A stretch of DNA of 64,000 bases from Foliimonas ilicis (GCF_039939195.1 NZ_JBDUUH010000003.1:423826-487825), one strand, 5' to 3'; shown: positions 16,750 through 25,811, counted from the first letter of the stretch. Numbers and translations: made by a program. The notes: generated from the sequence alone by a model not told the origin.

Positions 16750-16911
16750 TTCAGCTTGTCTTTCGATTCTGGTGAATGGGATCAGTTGCGATCCAATCTA
16801 AATCCACGAATCTTTTCTCACCCCCTCTGAACGACGGGGGCAGCGGCTTGCATCGTGATTTATGGGCGCTTCGACAGATGCCAGATACTCACAACTTCTT
16901 TAGGAAAAATC

Positions 16912-17253
16912 ATGAAAACCGCATTGATCGTAATGCTTTGCCTGGCCGTGGCCGGGTGTAGTCAAACAGCGGAAGGGACTGCCCCTTCCGCAACAAATAC
17001 CGGAAAATCCGCTGTCGCCCGAGCCGGAACTCAGAAGACAGCAGCCAAGAAAGAAGACGCCTGCCGAGATGCAATACAGGCTCAGTCGAATGCCGCGATG
17101 CTTGGCGGAGCGCTTGGCATGGTCGGAAGCCTGGGCGGCTTTGGCGGCCGCGGCGGCATGGTTGCGAGCCACGTCGCCTCTACCGCTGGCAATGTCGTGG
17201 CTACCAGCCAATCGGCCAAGGCGCGGGCGGGAGTACAAAGCGAATGCTATTGA
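16912..17253 (+). CDS. Small glycine-rich lipoprotein
   Basis: 113 aa. MKTALIVMLCLAVAGC is a lipoprotein signal with lipobox VAGC. The mature part has Ala/Thr/Lys-rich linker sequence, then a Gly/Met stretch (AAMLGGALGMVGSLGGFGGRGGMVA) able to enter a membrane, like the glycine-zipper segments of small envelope lipoproteins, and a C-terminal Cys. ATG 16912 follows a TTAGGAAAAA ribosome site; the frame upstream lacks a signal. The end overlaps the next gene by 10 bp. No function is recognised. Confidence 0.75.
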   Translation: MKTALIVMLCLAVAGCSQTAEGTAPSATNTGKSAVARAGTQKTAAKKEDACRDAIQAQSNAAMLGGALGMVGSLGGFGGRGGMVASHVASTAGNVVATSQSAKARAGVQSECY

Positions 17254-17801
17254 TCAGAACAATCGGACAGAGAAGCGAACCTCACCGTATCGATAACAGG
17301 TCGCCACGCGGATGGCTGCTTACCTCGACCTTGACTGTTTTCATGGCAGCTTCCGGTTTTCTCGTAACACCGGCCGCCGCACTGAGTGTCAGGGAGGCCC
17401 AGGCAGTCGTCGTCGTTCTCGAAGAACTCACGTCGGAAACCGGAGACACGGTCTACTACGATGAGGAGGCCGCGGAAGAATGGTACCAGATCGACGATGA
17501 GACATCGCAGCGGATAGCCGCCGCCGGCTTTACCCGCGAGACATGGAAAGACGCGTTCGATCAGACCATGCTCGGTTTTTTGGCTTCTATCCCTTCATCT
17601 GAATTCGATCAGATGTTCGAGGAATTCGTTCAGAAAATCGACGCCTTGGTCGAGTTGACGGACGAGCAGAAGCAGGAAGCCACCAATGCTTGGCGCGATC
17701 AGACGAACTCGTTCGAACAGTTTCGAAAACGTGGCGCGAAGTATGCGGCTGTCGTCAGCCCCTATGAGTCGCGGCTTCGCAAACTCGCATTTCAACGCTG
17801 A
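17244..17801 (+). CDS. Secreted protein of unknown function
   Basis: 185 aa. A long basic N-region and a hydrophobic stretch (LLTSTLTVFMAASGFLVTPAAALS, cleavage near 46) indicate export. The mature protein is acidic and helical, with ETGDTVYYDEEAAEEWYQIDDETSQRIAAAGF and a C-terminal amphipathic helix. I recognise no domain. It overlaps the glycine-rich lipoprotein gene by 10 bp, so the two are probably co-translated. The start could be the internal ATG at 17343, but that would destroy the signal peptide. Confidence 0.65.
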   Translation: MLLIRTIGQRSEPHRIDNRSPRGWLLTSTLTVFMAASGFLVTPAAALSVREAQAVVVVLEELTSETGDTVYYDEEAAEEWYQIDDETSQRIAAAGFTRETWKDAFDQTMLGFLASIPSSEFDQMFEEFVQKIDALVELTDEQKQEATNAWRDQTNSFEQFRKRGAKYAAVVSPYESRLRKLAFQR

Positions 17802-17829
17802 ATCCAACCCGATGCATTACTTTCCGCTA

Positions 17830-17853
17830 CGCCCCCTATTTTCACATGGGGCG
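17830..17853 (+). terminator. Hairpin CGCCCC...GGGGCG downstream of the secreted-protein gene
   Basis: A 6-bp GC-only stem (17830-17835 with 17848-17853) with a 12-base loop lies 29 bp after the stop at 17801. There is no U-run, so it is a weak candidate terminator for the lipoprotein/secreted protein pair. Confidence 0.3.
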
Positions 17854-17947
17854 CAGTGGATGTCGCGTTGATAAAGCCGGTCGAAGTTTAACCGGGTTGT
17901 CGGCAAATGCGCGATTCACTGACTAGCTATAAATCGAAATCACCGAT

Positions 17948-17959
17948 CCGTCGCGACGG
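17948..17959. promoter_or_regulatory. Perfect palindrome CCGTCGCGACGG upstream of the autotransporter
   Basis: A 12-bp perfect palindrome without loop lies 131 bp before the autotransporter start, in a 288-bp interval with no gene. It could be an operator or chance in GC-rich DNA. No convincing sigma-70 promoter was identified around it. Confidence 0.25.
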
Positions 17960-18089
17960 TCCCATCCGCATCGCTTTCGAACGCGGCCCCCATCCGTCAC
18001 CTGAAACCTATCCTGCACACCGAAGCGCCGGAAGCGGCTTTGACCGCGCCGCACCGCGCATCTGACTCATCTGCATTCGAGAGCAATTC

Positions 18090-21000
18090 ATGACCGATAT
18101 TTGCCGTCTTTATCGTTCCGCTTCATTCTCCAGAAAAAGCCGCCTGCTTTGTGCAACGGCGCTTGTCGGGGCGTTGGTGCCGCTGGCTTCCGCGCATGCG
18201 CAAAACTATCATCGATATACAACGACCAGCACATATAGCGGCGAAGTAGTCATCCCTAACTCTTCCGGCTTCTATCTGCAGGCTGCTCAGGGCGTTACCG
18301 GCACCTATACCGGCAACATGTCATTAGGACCTGGCAGCGGGCTCTATTTCGGGTCTCAGGCCGCGGGTAACGAGGGAACTGTCATATTCACTCCTGAAAG
18401 CATCATCTCACGAGGCGACGGGCAGAACCCGATAGGAACCGTATATATCAATAGCGGCACCGTGCGCTTTGGTAATGACATAGCACGCAATTATTTCAGT
18501 CAGTCAGGCACGCGTTTCTATGTCAACTATAACGGTATCCTCGATCTGGCCGGCGTTGATCAGCATATTTACTGGTTGGGTGCTCTTACGCCTCTCGCGG
18601 CAGGCGTTGTTCTCAACAATGTCGCCGGTTCTGTTGCTACCTTGTCCCTCACCGGAGGAAACATAAACGGCACACTACACGATGGTGCAGGCGTGCTCAA
18701 ATTACGCAAAACGGGAAGTGACACCCTTCGTGCAGGCGGGTTAAGCACCTACTCAGGTGGTACGGAGATTAGTTACGGCATCATTGAGATGTCACACGCC
18801 GACGCGCTCGGGACCGGCGCGATTGAGTTCACGTCGAACGGGGCCTCCGCTGCAAGTTTGGCTTTCCGCCTGACCGACGAGAGCATTTCCGTCGCTAACG
18901 ACATGATCATCACTGGCAATGCGGGCGCGATGTTCAATGTCGACGCTGGTCGCTCTGCAACGCTTAGCGGTAATATTTCCGGGGGGGAGCTGATCAAGTA
19001 CGGCTATGGAACACTTACGTTGACCGGCCAGAACACCTACACAGGCGGAACGGGCATTCAGTACGGAACGCTCGTTGTTGACAGTGCCGGTGGTCAAGGT
19101 GCGATTGCCGACAACTCCACACTGACAGTCGGAGCATTTGGCACGCTTCGGCTCGCGCAAAGCGAGGTCATCGATCGTGTGGTCGCCAACGGTCGAACCG
19201 TCCTCGACAGTGGCACAAGGCTCACCGTGGGGCTATTTGGCGGTAATTCCGAGTTTCGCGACATAATTTCCGGCGATGGTATGTTGGTAAAGGAAGGCAC
19301 CGGTTCACTCGAACTGATTACCGGTTCGAGTTTCACCGGCGGCACATTCATCAATGGCGGAAGAGTTCTTGCGGCTAGAAACCAATCATTCGGGACGGGA
19401 TCGGTCAATTTCAACCGGCCGCCGAACGGCCACAACGTCCTCGAAATCTCGAACGGCGTAACCATTTCGAACGATATAAACGTTGCGTCTCAACTGACGC
19501 TCCAGAACAACGGCTTCAGCACGCTTGCCGGCACGATTAACGGCAATCGGGGCCTTGAGATCATCAAAGTCGGGCAAGGCACGATCAGCCTGTCGGGCAT
19601 CAGCGAAAACGTCCCTCAGGCCGTCGTTCGCGAAGGCGCGCTGTCGTTCGACGGTCGCTACGGCGGCGATACCAGAGCGGAATTCGGCGGAACGATAACC
19701 GGATCGGGTACCATCGACGGCGATGTCGTGATCGCCGATGGCGGGCGTTTGCTTGGGCGCTACGACCAGACGCTGACAATGGGAAGTCTCACGCTTAGCG
19801 ATGCTTCCGATATCGAGATACTGGTCGATGAACCAGGCGATCAGGCATTTTTCGAAGTTCTCGGCGATCTTACGCTGGATGGGCGTCTGCATCTCCGCGA
19901 TGACGGCATTGGCCGGATGGGCGAAGGTGTCTACCGGCTGTTCAACTATGGGGGTCTGCTGACCGATAACGGCCTGGACGTTGCCTCCATGCCGGAAGGC
20001 AGCGAATTCGACATCGACGACGTCGAAATTCAGACGGCCATCGACAAGCAGGTCAATGTCGTCGTTGGCGGCAACGAGCCGGGGCCTGGTCCCGATCCGC
20101 GCCCGAATGTCCAGTTCTGGGACGGCGCCAACACCGTTGCGGACGGAGCCATTTCCGGCGGCAATGGTACTTGGCGCAGCGGTACGACCAACTGGACCCG
20201 CACCAATGGCGACATCAATGATAGCTGGGGCGGTCGCTTCGCCGTTTTCCAGGGCACCGCAGGCACTGTGACTGTGGATAATGGCAGCGGCGACATCTCG
20301 GTGACGGGAATGCAGTTCGCGGCAGACGGCTATCGCATTCAGGGCGGTGCGATCACACTCGGCGCGGAAGAGACAATCATCCGCGTTGGCGATGGATCGC
20401 GGGCAGGTGCAGACTATACAGCTACCATAGCTTCACAACTGCGTGGAGACGGTGCGCTCGTCAAAGACGATCTCGGTACGCTCATCCTGACCGGACAGAA
20501 CAGCTATCGCGGCGACACGATCGTGCGGGCTGGCACGTTGGTGGGCAATACGAACAGCATCAAAAACAATATCGCGAGCAACGGGCATGTCGTGTTCGAT
20601 CAGGCATCGAACGCTGTATTCGACGGTCAAATCGCAGGCCGCGGCACAATGGCGAAGCGAGGTGACGGAGAATTGACCCTTGCTGGCCGCAACGCGCTGG
20701 ATTGGTCCATCGAAAGCGGCGGGCTGATTTCCCGCACCGACCTCTTCGGCGGTAATGTCTCGATAACAGACGATGCATTCATGCGCTTCGCGCAGAACGC
20801 AAGTGGAACCTATCGCGGCACCGTTGCGGGTTCAGGTTCGTTCCAGATCGCCACCGGCAACGACAATTTTCTGCGCCTAACCGAAGATAGTTCGGCATTC
20901 ACCGGCCAGACCTCGGTGACAAGCGGCGGGCTGCTCGTGGAGGGTAAACTCGGCGGTTCTCTCTCGATGGGAACAGGAACCATTCTCGGCGGCAACGGTA

Positions 21001-22493
21001 CGGTCGGCACGACCTATATCGGTTCCGGCGCGACCGTCTCCCCCGGTAATTCGATCGGCACGCTTACGGTCAATGGCAACTTTACCCAGGCAGCGGGCAG
21101 CACCTATCTTGTGGAGGTCAACCCGGAAGGCGAAGCGGACCTGATCGACGTTTCCGGTGAGGCCGTTCTTGAAGGCGGCACGGTGCGGGTGGAAAATCTC
21201 GGCGGCAGTTACGGAAGCGATGTTCGCTATACCATCCTGACCGCTGACGGCGGAGTAGCCGGCACATATGCCGAACTCGACCACGCCATGCCGTTCCTTA
21301 CGCTCGGCCTCGACTATGACGCAATAAATGTCTACCTCGACGTAAGCCGCAACAATGTTGCCTTCTGCGACGTCGCGACCACCCGCAACCAATGCGCGAC
21401 AGCCAAGAGCGCCGAAGGTCTCGGTGCGGGCAACAAGGTTTACGACGCGATCACCGGTCTTGGCAGCGAAGGCAGCGCCGCGCGCGCATTCGACCAGCTT
21501 TCGGGCGAACTCCACGCGTCGGCAAAGACGGCGTTGCTGTCTGACAGCCGTTTCATCCGTGACGCCGCAACCAACCGCATCCGTGCCGCCTTCGGCGATG
21601 CAACCCTCGCTGCTCCCCCAGTGATGGCATATGGCGCAGTCGGCACCGAGTTCGCTCTGGCAGACACCGATACTTTTGCACTCTGGACCCAGGCCTTTGG
21701 CTCCTGGGGCCATTGGGATGGCGATGGCAATGCTGCGCGCTTCTCCCGCGACACCGGTGGCCTGCTGATCGGCGGCGATGCTTTTCTAGCCGATTGGCGT
21801 GTCGGTCTCCTGACCGGATACAGCCATACGAGCTACTCGCTGCCCGATCGTTCCTCATCGGGATCGAGCGACAATTATCATCTCGGCCTCTATGGAGGCA
21901 CGCAGTGGGGCAAAGTCGCCTTCCGTTCAGGTCTCGCCTATTCTTGGCATGATTTCGACACGTCCCGCTCGGTCGTTTTTCCGGGCTTCTCCGAGACCCT
22001 TAAAGGATCCTATCACGGGGGCACCTTCCAGGCCTTCAGTGAACTCGGCTATCGTTTCGATGTCGCAGCCGGCACAAGCCTCGAACCTTTCACCAATCTG
22101 GCTCATGTGAACCTGCGCACCGGAGGCTTCACCGAAACCGGCGGGTCGGCCGCCCTCACCAGCGCCAGCCAGGCGACAGACGCCACCTTCACCACGCTTG
22201 GGCTTCGCGCCGCTCATGGCTTTACACTCGGCACCACCCACGCAACTGCACGCGGCATGCTTGGCTGGCGGCATGTTTTTGGCGACACCAAGCCGACGGC
22301 GGTCCATGCCTTCAACGGAGGTGAAGCCTTCACCATCGCGGGCGTGCCGATCGGCAAGGATGTCGCCCTAGTTGAAGCGGGTTTCGATTTTGCAATTTCG
22401 CAGGCAGCGACCCTCGGTGTTTCCTACAACGGGCAATTTGCATCCGGAACGCAGGATCAAACCGTAAAGGCAAACCTCAATCTGAAGTTTTAG
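18090..22493 (+). CDS. Type V autotransporter adhesin with two beta-helix passenger modules
   Basis: 1467 aa. A signal peptide with extended N-region ends near 38 (ASAHAQ). The passenger (about 40-1180) is Gly/Asn/Thr-rich with autotransporter-associated strand repeats such as LIKYGYGTLTLTGQNTYTGG and LVKDDLGTLILTGQNSYRGD. It splits into two modules joined by a proline linker, PGPGPDPRP, near residue 669. The last about 270 residues form the outer-membrane beta-barrel, ending LNLKF with the terminal Phe. RGD tripeptides occur at 108, 785, 807 and 857. Likely surface adhesin; Brucella uses related autotransporters for host attachment, but the ligand here is unknown. Confidence 0.92.
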   Translation: MTDICRLYRSASFSRKSRLLCATALVGALVPLASAHAQNYHRYTTTSTYSGEVVIPNSSGFYLQAAQGVTGTYTGNMSLGPGSGLYFGSQAAGNEGTVIFTPESIISRGDGQNPIGTVYINSGTVRFGNDIARNYFSQSGTRFYVNYNGILDLAGVDQHIYWLGALTPLAAGVVLNNVAGSVATLSLTGGNINGTLHDGAGVLKLRKTGSDTLRAGGLSTYSGGTEISYGIIEMSHADALGTGAIEFTSNGASAASLAFRLTDESISVANDMIITGNAGAMFNVDAGRSATLSGNISGGELIKYGYGTLTLTGQNTYTGGTGIQYGTLVVDSAGGQGAIADNSTLTVGAFGTLRLAQSEVIDRVVANGRTVLDSGTRLTVGLFGGNSEFRDIISGDGMLVKEGTGSLELITGSSFTGGTFINGGRVLAARNQSFGTGSVNFNRPPNGHNVLEISNGVTISNDINVASQLTLQNNGFSTLAGTINGNRGLEIIKVGQGTISLSGISENVPQAVVREGALSFDGRYGGDTRAEFGGTITGSGTIDGDVVIADGGRLLGRYDQTLTMGSLTLSDASDIEILVDEPGDQAFFEVLGDLTLDGRLHLRDDGIGRMGEGVYRLFNYGGLLTDNGLDVASMPEGSEFDIDDVEIQTAIDKQVNVVVGGNEPGPGPDPRPNVQFWDGANTVADGAISGGNGTWRSGTTNWTRTNGDINDSWGGRFAVFQGTAGTVTVDNGSGDISVTGMQFAADGYRIQGGAITLGAEETIIRVGDGSRAGADYTATIASQLRGDGALVKDDLGTLILTGQNSYRGDTIVRAGTLVGNTNSIKNNIASNGHVVFDQASNAVFDGQIAGRGTMAKRGDGELTLAGRNALDWSIESGGLISRTDLFGGNVSITDDAFMRFAQNASGTYRGTVAGSGSFQIATGNDNFLRLTEDSSAFTGQTSVTSGGLLVEGKLGGSLSMGTGTILGGNGTVGTTYIGSGATVSPGNSIGTLTVNGNFTQAAGSTYLVEVNPEGEADLIDVSGEAVLEGGTVRVENLGGSYGSDVRYTILTADGGVAGTYAELDHAMPFLTLGLDYDAINVYLDVSRNNVAFCDVATTRNQCATAKSAEGLGAGNKVYDAITGLGSEGSAARAFDQLSGELHASAKTALLSDSRFIRDAATNRIRAAFGDATLAAPPVMAYGAVGTEFALADTDTFALWTQAFGSWGHWDGDGNAARFSRDTGGLLIGGDAFLADWRVGLLTGYSHTSYSLPDRSSSGSSDNYHLGLYGGTQWGKVAFRSGLAYSWHDFDTSRSVVFPGFSETLKGSYHGGTFQAFSELGYRFDVAAGTSLEPFTNLAHVNLRTGGFTETGGSAALTSASQATDATFTTLGLRAAHGFTLGTTHATARGMLGWRHVFGDTKPTAVHAFNGGEAFTIAGVPIGKDVALVEAGFDFAISQAATLGVSYNGQFASGTQDQTVKANLNLKF

Positions 22494-22503
22494 AAACGAC
22501 AGC

Positions 22504-22530
22504 ACCGGCCTCGCCCGCTGCGGGGCCGGT
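22504..22530 (+). terminator. GC-rich hairpin after the autotransporter gene
   Basis: ACCGGC pairs with GCCGGT (22504-22509 with 22525-22530), and an inner CCCG-CTG-CGGG hairpin sits inside, 11 bp after the autotransporter stop. The stem is strong but followed by CAGGG rather than a U-run, so it may attenuate or protect the 3' end rather than fully terminate before the IalB-family gene. Confidence 0.4.
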
Positions 22531-22624
22531 CAGGGCCGACAAGGCCATAGCAGAAGCACCCTTAACGGCGTTCAGAATCTGGTCCGCCCACTGCGCGGCA
22601 GCTACCAAACAACGAGGTTATTTA

Positions 22625-23266
22625 ATGAAGCTTCCGAGCGTCAGAACGCTGCTCGCGATTGGCCCGATGGCAGTCGCAGCAATTGCACTGGCACACTCCG
22701 GCCTATCGTCGCCCCAAGCTTTCGCTTTTGCCCGCAGCGAACCTATATCGCCAGTCGATCCAAAGGCCGGGAAGCATCCCGTATTGTTGGCTCAGGCGGA
22801 CATGGCACAGTCCAGCTTACCGGGAGGCGCCTCGTCGTTAAAGGAATCCTATCAAGATTGGCAGGTCTCCTGTGCGGCACAGGGCGTCGACAAACGATGC
22901 GTGATGTCACAGCAGCAGGCCGATCCGAAAACACGCCAACGCGTTTTAGCCATTGAGCTAAGCGCCGATGCTTCCGGAAAGGCAAATGGTGCAGTGGTTC
23001 TTCCATTCGGTCTGGCGCTGGACGCTGGCGTATCGATAACGGTAGACGAGGCTGCCGATGCAATCAGTTTGCGCTTTCGGACCTGCCTCCCTGTAGGATG
23101 CGTCGTCGCGCTCGAGCTGAAAGAAAATCTTGTTGCAGCCATGCGAAACGGTACCTCCCTGCAGATCACTGCAACGCCTTCAGAAAACGACCAGCCCGTC
23201 AGCTTCTCCGTTTCTCTGAAAGGCTTTTCGTCGGCGCTCGACCGCACCCTGGCTCTCAGTCAGTAG
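22625..23266 (+). CDS. Invasion-associated locus B (IalB) family protein
   Basis: 213 aa, exported (signal about 1-33). The IalB domain opens with ESYQDWQVSCAAQGVDKRCVMSQQQADPKTRQRVLAIEL and continues with LPFGLALDAGVSI and FRTCLPVGCVVAL, which carry the conserved cysteines. IalB proteins are periplasmic or outer-membrane-associated; in Bartonella the founder is needed for erythrocyte invasion, though alphaproteobacteria carry many paralogues of unclear role. It lies 131 bp after the autotransporter, so the two surface genes may be read together. Confidence 0.88.
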   Translation: MKLPSVRTLLAIGPMAVAAIALAHSGLSSPQAFAFARSEPISPVDPKAGKHPVLLAQADMAQSSLPGGASSLKESYQDWQVSCAAQGVDKRCVMSQQQADPKTRQRVLAIELSADASGKANGAVVLPFGLALDAGVSITVDEAADAISLRFRTCLPVGCVVALELKENLVAAMRNGTSLQITATPSENDQPVSFSVSLKGFSSALDRTLALSQ

Positions 23267-23327
23267 GTGGCGTTAGATCGCTCACAAGCAGAGCCGACAC
23301 TCGCAACAACGGTGTAAAAAGCCCGGC

Positions 23328-23747
23328 TCATGCTGCCTGCTCCTTGTTCGCCACGGCCGGACTCTGGAAGACCTCCCTGGCCGCAAACAACCCGTTCAAA
23401 GCCGCAGGAAAACCGGCATAAACGGCCATCTGCATGATGATTTCGACGATTTCGTCGCATGTCAGGCCTACATTCAGTCCCGCCGCGATGTGAACCTTGA
23501 GTTGGGGGGCGGCATTTCCCATTGCGGTCAGCGCGGCTATCGTTGCGATCTCCCTCGACTTGAGATCAAGGCCAGGGCGGCTGTAGATATCACCAAAAGG
23601 AAATTCCAGGAGGTAGGTCGCGAAATCGGGGGCTATATCGGCCAGCGCGGAAACCACTTTCTCGCCAGCATGACCATCAATTTCAGCGAGCGCGCGCTTG
23701 CCGCGCTCCAATCGGCTTTCGCCGGTATTCGGGTAAATCTGCGTCAT
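23328..23747 (-). CDS. Carboxymuconolactone decarboxylase-family (AhpD-like fold) protein
   Basis: 139 aa of the CMD family: GLDLKSREIATIAALTAMGNAAPQLKVHIAAGLNVGLTCDEIVEIIMQMAVYAGFPAALNGL. The segment has the single helical core but lacks the CxxC of AhpD peroxidase partners; one Cys is seen in LTCDEIVE. Such proteins range from decarboxylases to stress proteins. ATG 23747 has an AAGGAAT ribosome site although it lies 65 bp inside the end of the merR gene. Co-transcribed with that regulator. Confidence 0.85.
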   Translation of the reverse strand: MTQIYPNTGESRLERGKRALAEIDGHAGEKVVSALADIAPDFATYLLEFPFGDIYSRPGLDLKSREIATIAALTAMGNAAPQLKVHIAAGLNVGLTCDEIVEIIMQMAVYAGFPAALNGLFAAREVFQSPAVANKEQAA

Positions 23748-24111
23748 ATTCCTTCATCCTCGTTTGAGAGCCGGAGTATCCGGCAATCTTGGTGTCGAGG
23801 ACGACAAGTGAGGCTTGAAGTTCAGTGATGGTCGAACGCACGCGTTCGCGATGCCGTTCAAGCAGTTCCATACGCGCGGCTTCTGTGACCGGCCCCGCTT
23901 CCCTCAATGCTGCATAATGCAGCATTTCCCGGATTGGCATCCCGGTCGCCTTCAGGCGTCCGAGAAACGCGATCCAGGTGAGGATCGAAGCATCATAGTC
24001 ACGCTGGCTCGAGCGATCGCGGTCAGCATAGGGAAGCAGCCCGATCCGCTCATAATAGCGAATTGTATGCGCAGACAATCCCGAGCGTTTCGCCAGTTCA
24101 CCAATCTTCAT
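23683..24111 (-). CDS. MerR-family transcriptional regulator
   Basis: 142 aa. The N-terminal winged HTH MKIGELAKRSGLSAHTIRYYERIGLLPYADRDRSSQRDYD is canonical for MerR. A dimerisation helix (about 80-115) follows, and a basic tail YRRKPIGARQARAR. The effector region has no cysteine, unlike metal sensors, so it belongs with the stress or electrophile-type MerR proteins. Its tail overlaps the CMD-family gene by 65 bp. The upstream promoter has a dyad in a 19-bp spacer, so the gene probably controls itself and the CMD gene. Confidence 0.9.
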   Translation of the reverse strand: MKIGELAKRSGLSAHTIRYYERIGLLPYADRDRSSQRDYDASILTWIAFLGRLKATGMPIREMLHYAALREAGPVTEAARMELLERHRERVRSTITELQASLVVLDTKIAGYSGSQTRMKEYDADLPEYRRKPIGARQARAR

Positions 24112-24140
24112 AGCTACTCTCATTCGTCACGACGAAACGG

Positions 24141-24171
24141 AGGCTAGGTCTTTGAGTGCACTCTAAGTCAA
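24141..24171 (-). promoter_or_regulatory. MerR-type promoter with 19-bp spacer and dyad GAGTGCACTC
   Basis: On the reverse strand TTGACT (24171-24166) is separated by 19 bp from TAGCCT (24146-24141), and the spacer holds the perfect palindrome GAGTGCACTC (24154-24163). An over-long spacer with a central dyad is the classic MerR-activated promoter design, in which the regulator untwists DNA. It lies 30 bp before the merR start. Confidence 0.65.
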
Positions 24172-24218
24172 GCGCCAAATATTATTGGCTCATCGCAAAT
24201 TAAGCGCGTCGCGCAAAT

Positions 24219-25784
24219 CTATCGTACCACTCGAAAGCTGGCGATGCCATCATTGGCGAGCTGTGCGACGAGTTGCAGCTCCCAGTCGATATAGCCTTGC
24301 ATATTGGCGCGCGCATTATCAGTGCCTTCGTAAGGCCGCTTATAGACATCCGTCGGCTCGGACAGCCATTGCGGCTCTGTTTCCAGTGCAAGACCCGCTT
24401 CCGTCCATGCCGCTGTGCCGCCTGCAAGCAACAATATCTCTCTTGTAACTGCCGATTTTGCCTCGGATAAATTGGCGGCAGCAACCCGGCCGTCAGGCGA
24501 GGTCAAGACAATCGGACCCGCTCCCGGCAACTGCGCAAGGTCGCGCGCCAGTTCAGGCCCCGATACGAGCCATGCGCCAGGGATGTGGCCTTTGCCGTAG
24601 GCAGGACTGCGTGCAAGATCGACGACAGTCGCGTCAGCAAGTGCTTGCAGTTCCGAGACCGAGACGGAAGGTCCTTCGGGAAGATTCGATTGCGTGGACC
24701 GGGGTTGTGGAAAGGAGCCGGGCAGTTCCGCATCTTCGGAAAGAACCGACACATCCCATCCCATCTGAAGCAGCCATGATGCCGCCATACGAGCTCTCAC
24801 CCCGTCATCGTCATAGAGCACGACCCGTGCACCGCGAACTCCCAGCCATTCGTCGGTGGCCTGAACCAACTGTCCGCCCGGCGCAGAAGCGAAACCGGCT
24901 GGATGATCTTGCGCAAACTCGACAGGATCACGCACGTCGAGCGTATAAAGCGTACGCTCTTCTGCTTCTGCGCGGAACCGGGCAAGCTCTGCCGCATCGA
25001 TTGTTGGAACGCCGACATGCTGCGCCCATCGGCTGGCACGTTCGCGCGCACGAGCACGCGCCTCAGCTGTTGGAGTTGAAACACGCGCAGTTTGCCGTGT
25101 GTTCAATTCCAAGCCTTCAAGCGTCCAGCCGATCGTGCCGTTGCGCAATGCCACCACCCTGTTCGGAACGCCCGCGTTGAGAAGGCTTTGCGTGCCGATG
25201 ATGCTGCGGGTGCGCCCCGCGCAATTCACGATGATCAGCGTGTCGGGAGATGGTGCAATATCGTGAATGCGATAGACAAGTTCCCCGCCCGGCAGACTTT
25301 GGCCACGCGGAATGCTCATCGTGTTAAATTCCTCGAAGCGGCGTGCATCCACCACAACGACGTCCTGCTCGGTATCGAGGATACGTTTCGCTTCACTTGC
25401 AGGAAGCGAAGGCGTGTGACGGATAGACTCGACCAGTTCGCCAAACGCCTTTGAAGGTACGTTGACGTCGCGGTAGACCTCACCAACCTTTGCATAGGCT
25501 GAAAGGCCGCCTTCAAGGATCGCGACATCACTATAGCCGAGAGCCGCTATTCGTTTTTCTGCCCGGATCGCAAAGCCTTCACCATTGTCATAAACGACGA
25601 TCGGAGCCGACAGTCTCGGCACCAGAGGAGGTAGCTTGGACTCGATCTCACTGACCGGCAGGCTGACTGCGAAAAGCGGGTGAGCATCGGCGAAAGGTCC
25701 CTCCTCACGCACGTCAAATAGCGCAATCTCGCGCCCCTCGAGCCAGAAAGAACGCAGTTCACGCGCTGTGATTGTCTTGGTCAT
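24219..25784 (-). CDS. Four-domain rhodanese-like protein with one active-site cysteine
   Basis: 521 aa with four tandem rhodanese domains (about 5-100, 125-225, 262-352, 375-470). Only the second has a catalytic loop, with C188 in NCAGRTRS. The equivalent loops of domains 1, 3 and 4 have Asp66, Asp325 and Ser429. C188 is the only cysteine in the whole protein. No signal peptide, so cytoplasmic. It is the last gene of the organosulfur operon, 27 bp after the SfnB-like gene, and may carry sulfane sulfur or bind oxyanions released by the upstream enzymes. ATG 25784 is chosen over a weaker start at 25811. Confidence 0.88.
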   Translation of the reverse strand: MTKTITARELRSFWLEGREIALFDVREEGPFADAHPLFAVSLPVSEIESKLPPLVPRLSAPIVVYDNGEGFAIRAEKRIAALGYSDVAILEGGLSAYAKVGEVYRDVNVPSKAFGELVESIRHTPSLPASEAKRILDTEQDVVVVDARRFEEFNTMSIPRGQSLPGGELVYRIHDIAPSPDTLIIVNCAGRTRSIIGTQSLLNAGVPNRVVALRNGTIGWTLEGLELNTRQTARVSTPTAEARARARERASRWAQHVGVPTIDAAELARFRAEAEERTLYTLDVRDPVEFAQDHPAGFASAPGGQLVQATDEWLGVRGARVVLYDDDGVRARMAASWLLQMGWDVSVLSEDAELPGSFPQPRSTQSNLPEGPSVSVSELQALADATVVDLARSPAYGKGHIPGAWLVSGPELARDLAQLPGAGPIVLTSPDGRVAAANLSEAKSAVTREILLLAGGTAAWTEAGLALETEPQWLSEPTDVYKRPYEGTDNARANMQGYIDWELQLVAQLANDGIASFRVVR

Positions 25785-25811
25785 CGTGATCCTATGGTCA
25801 TTTTTACGCAA

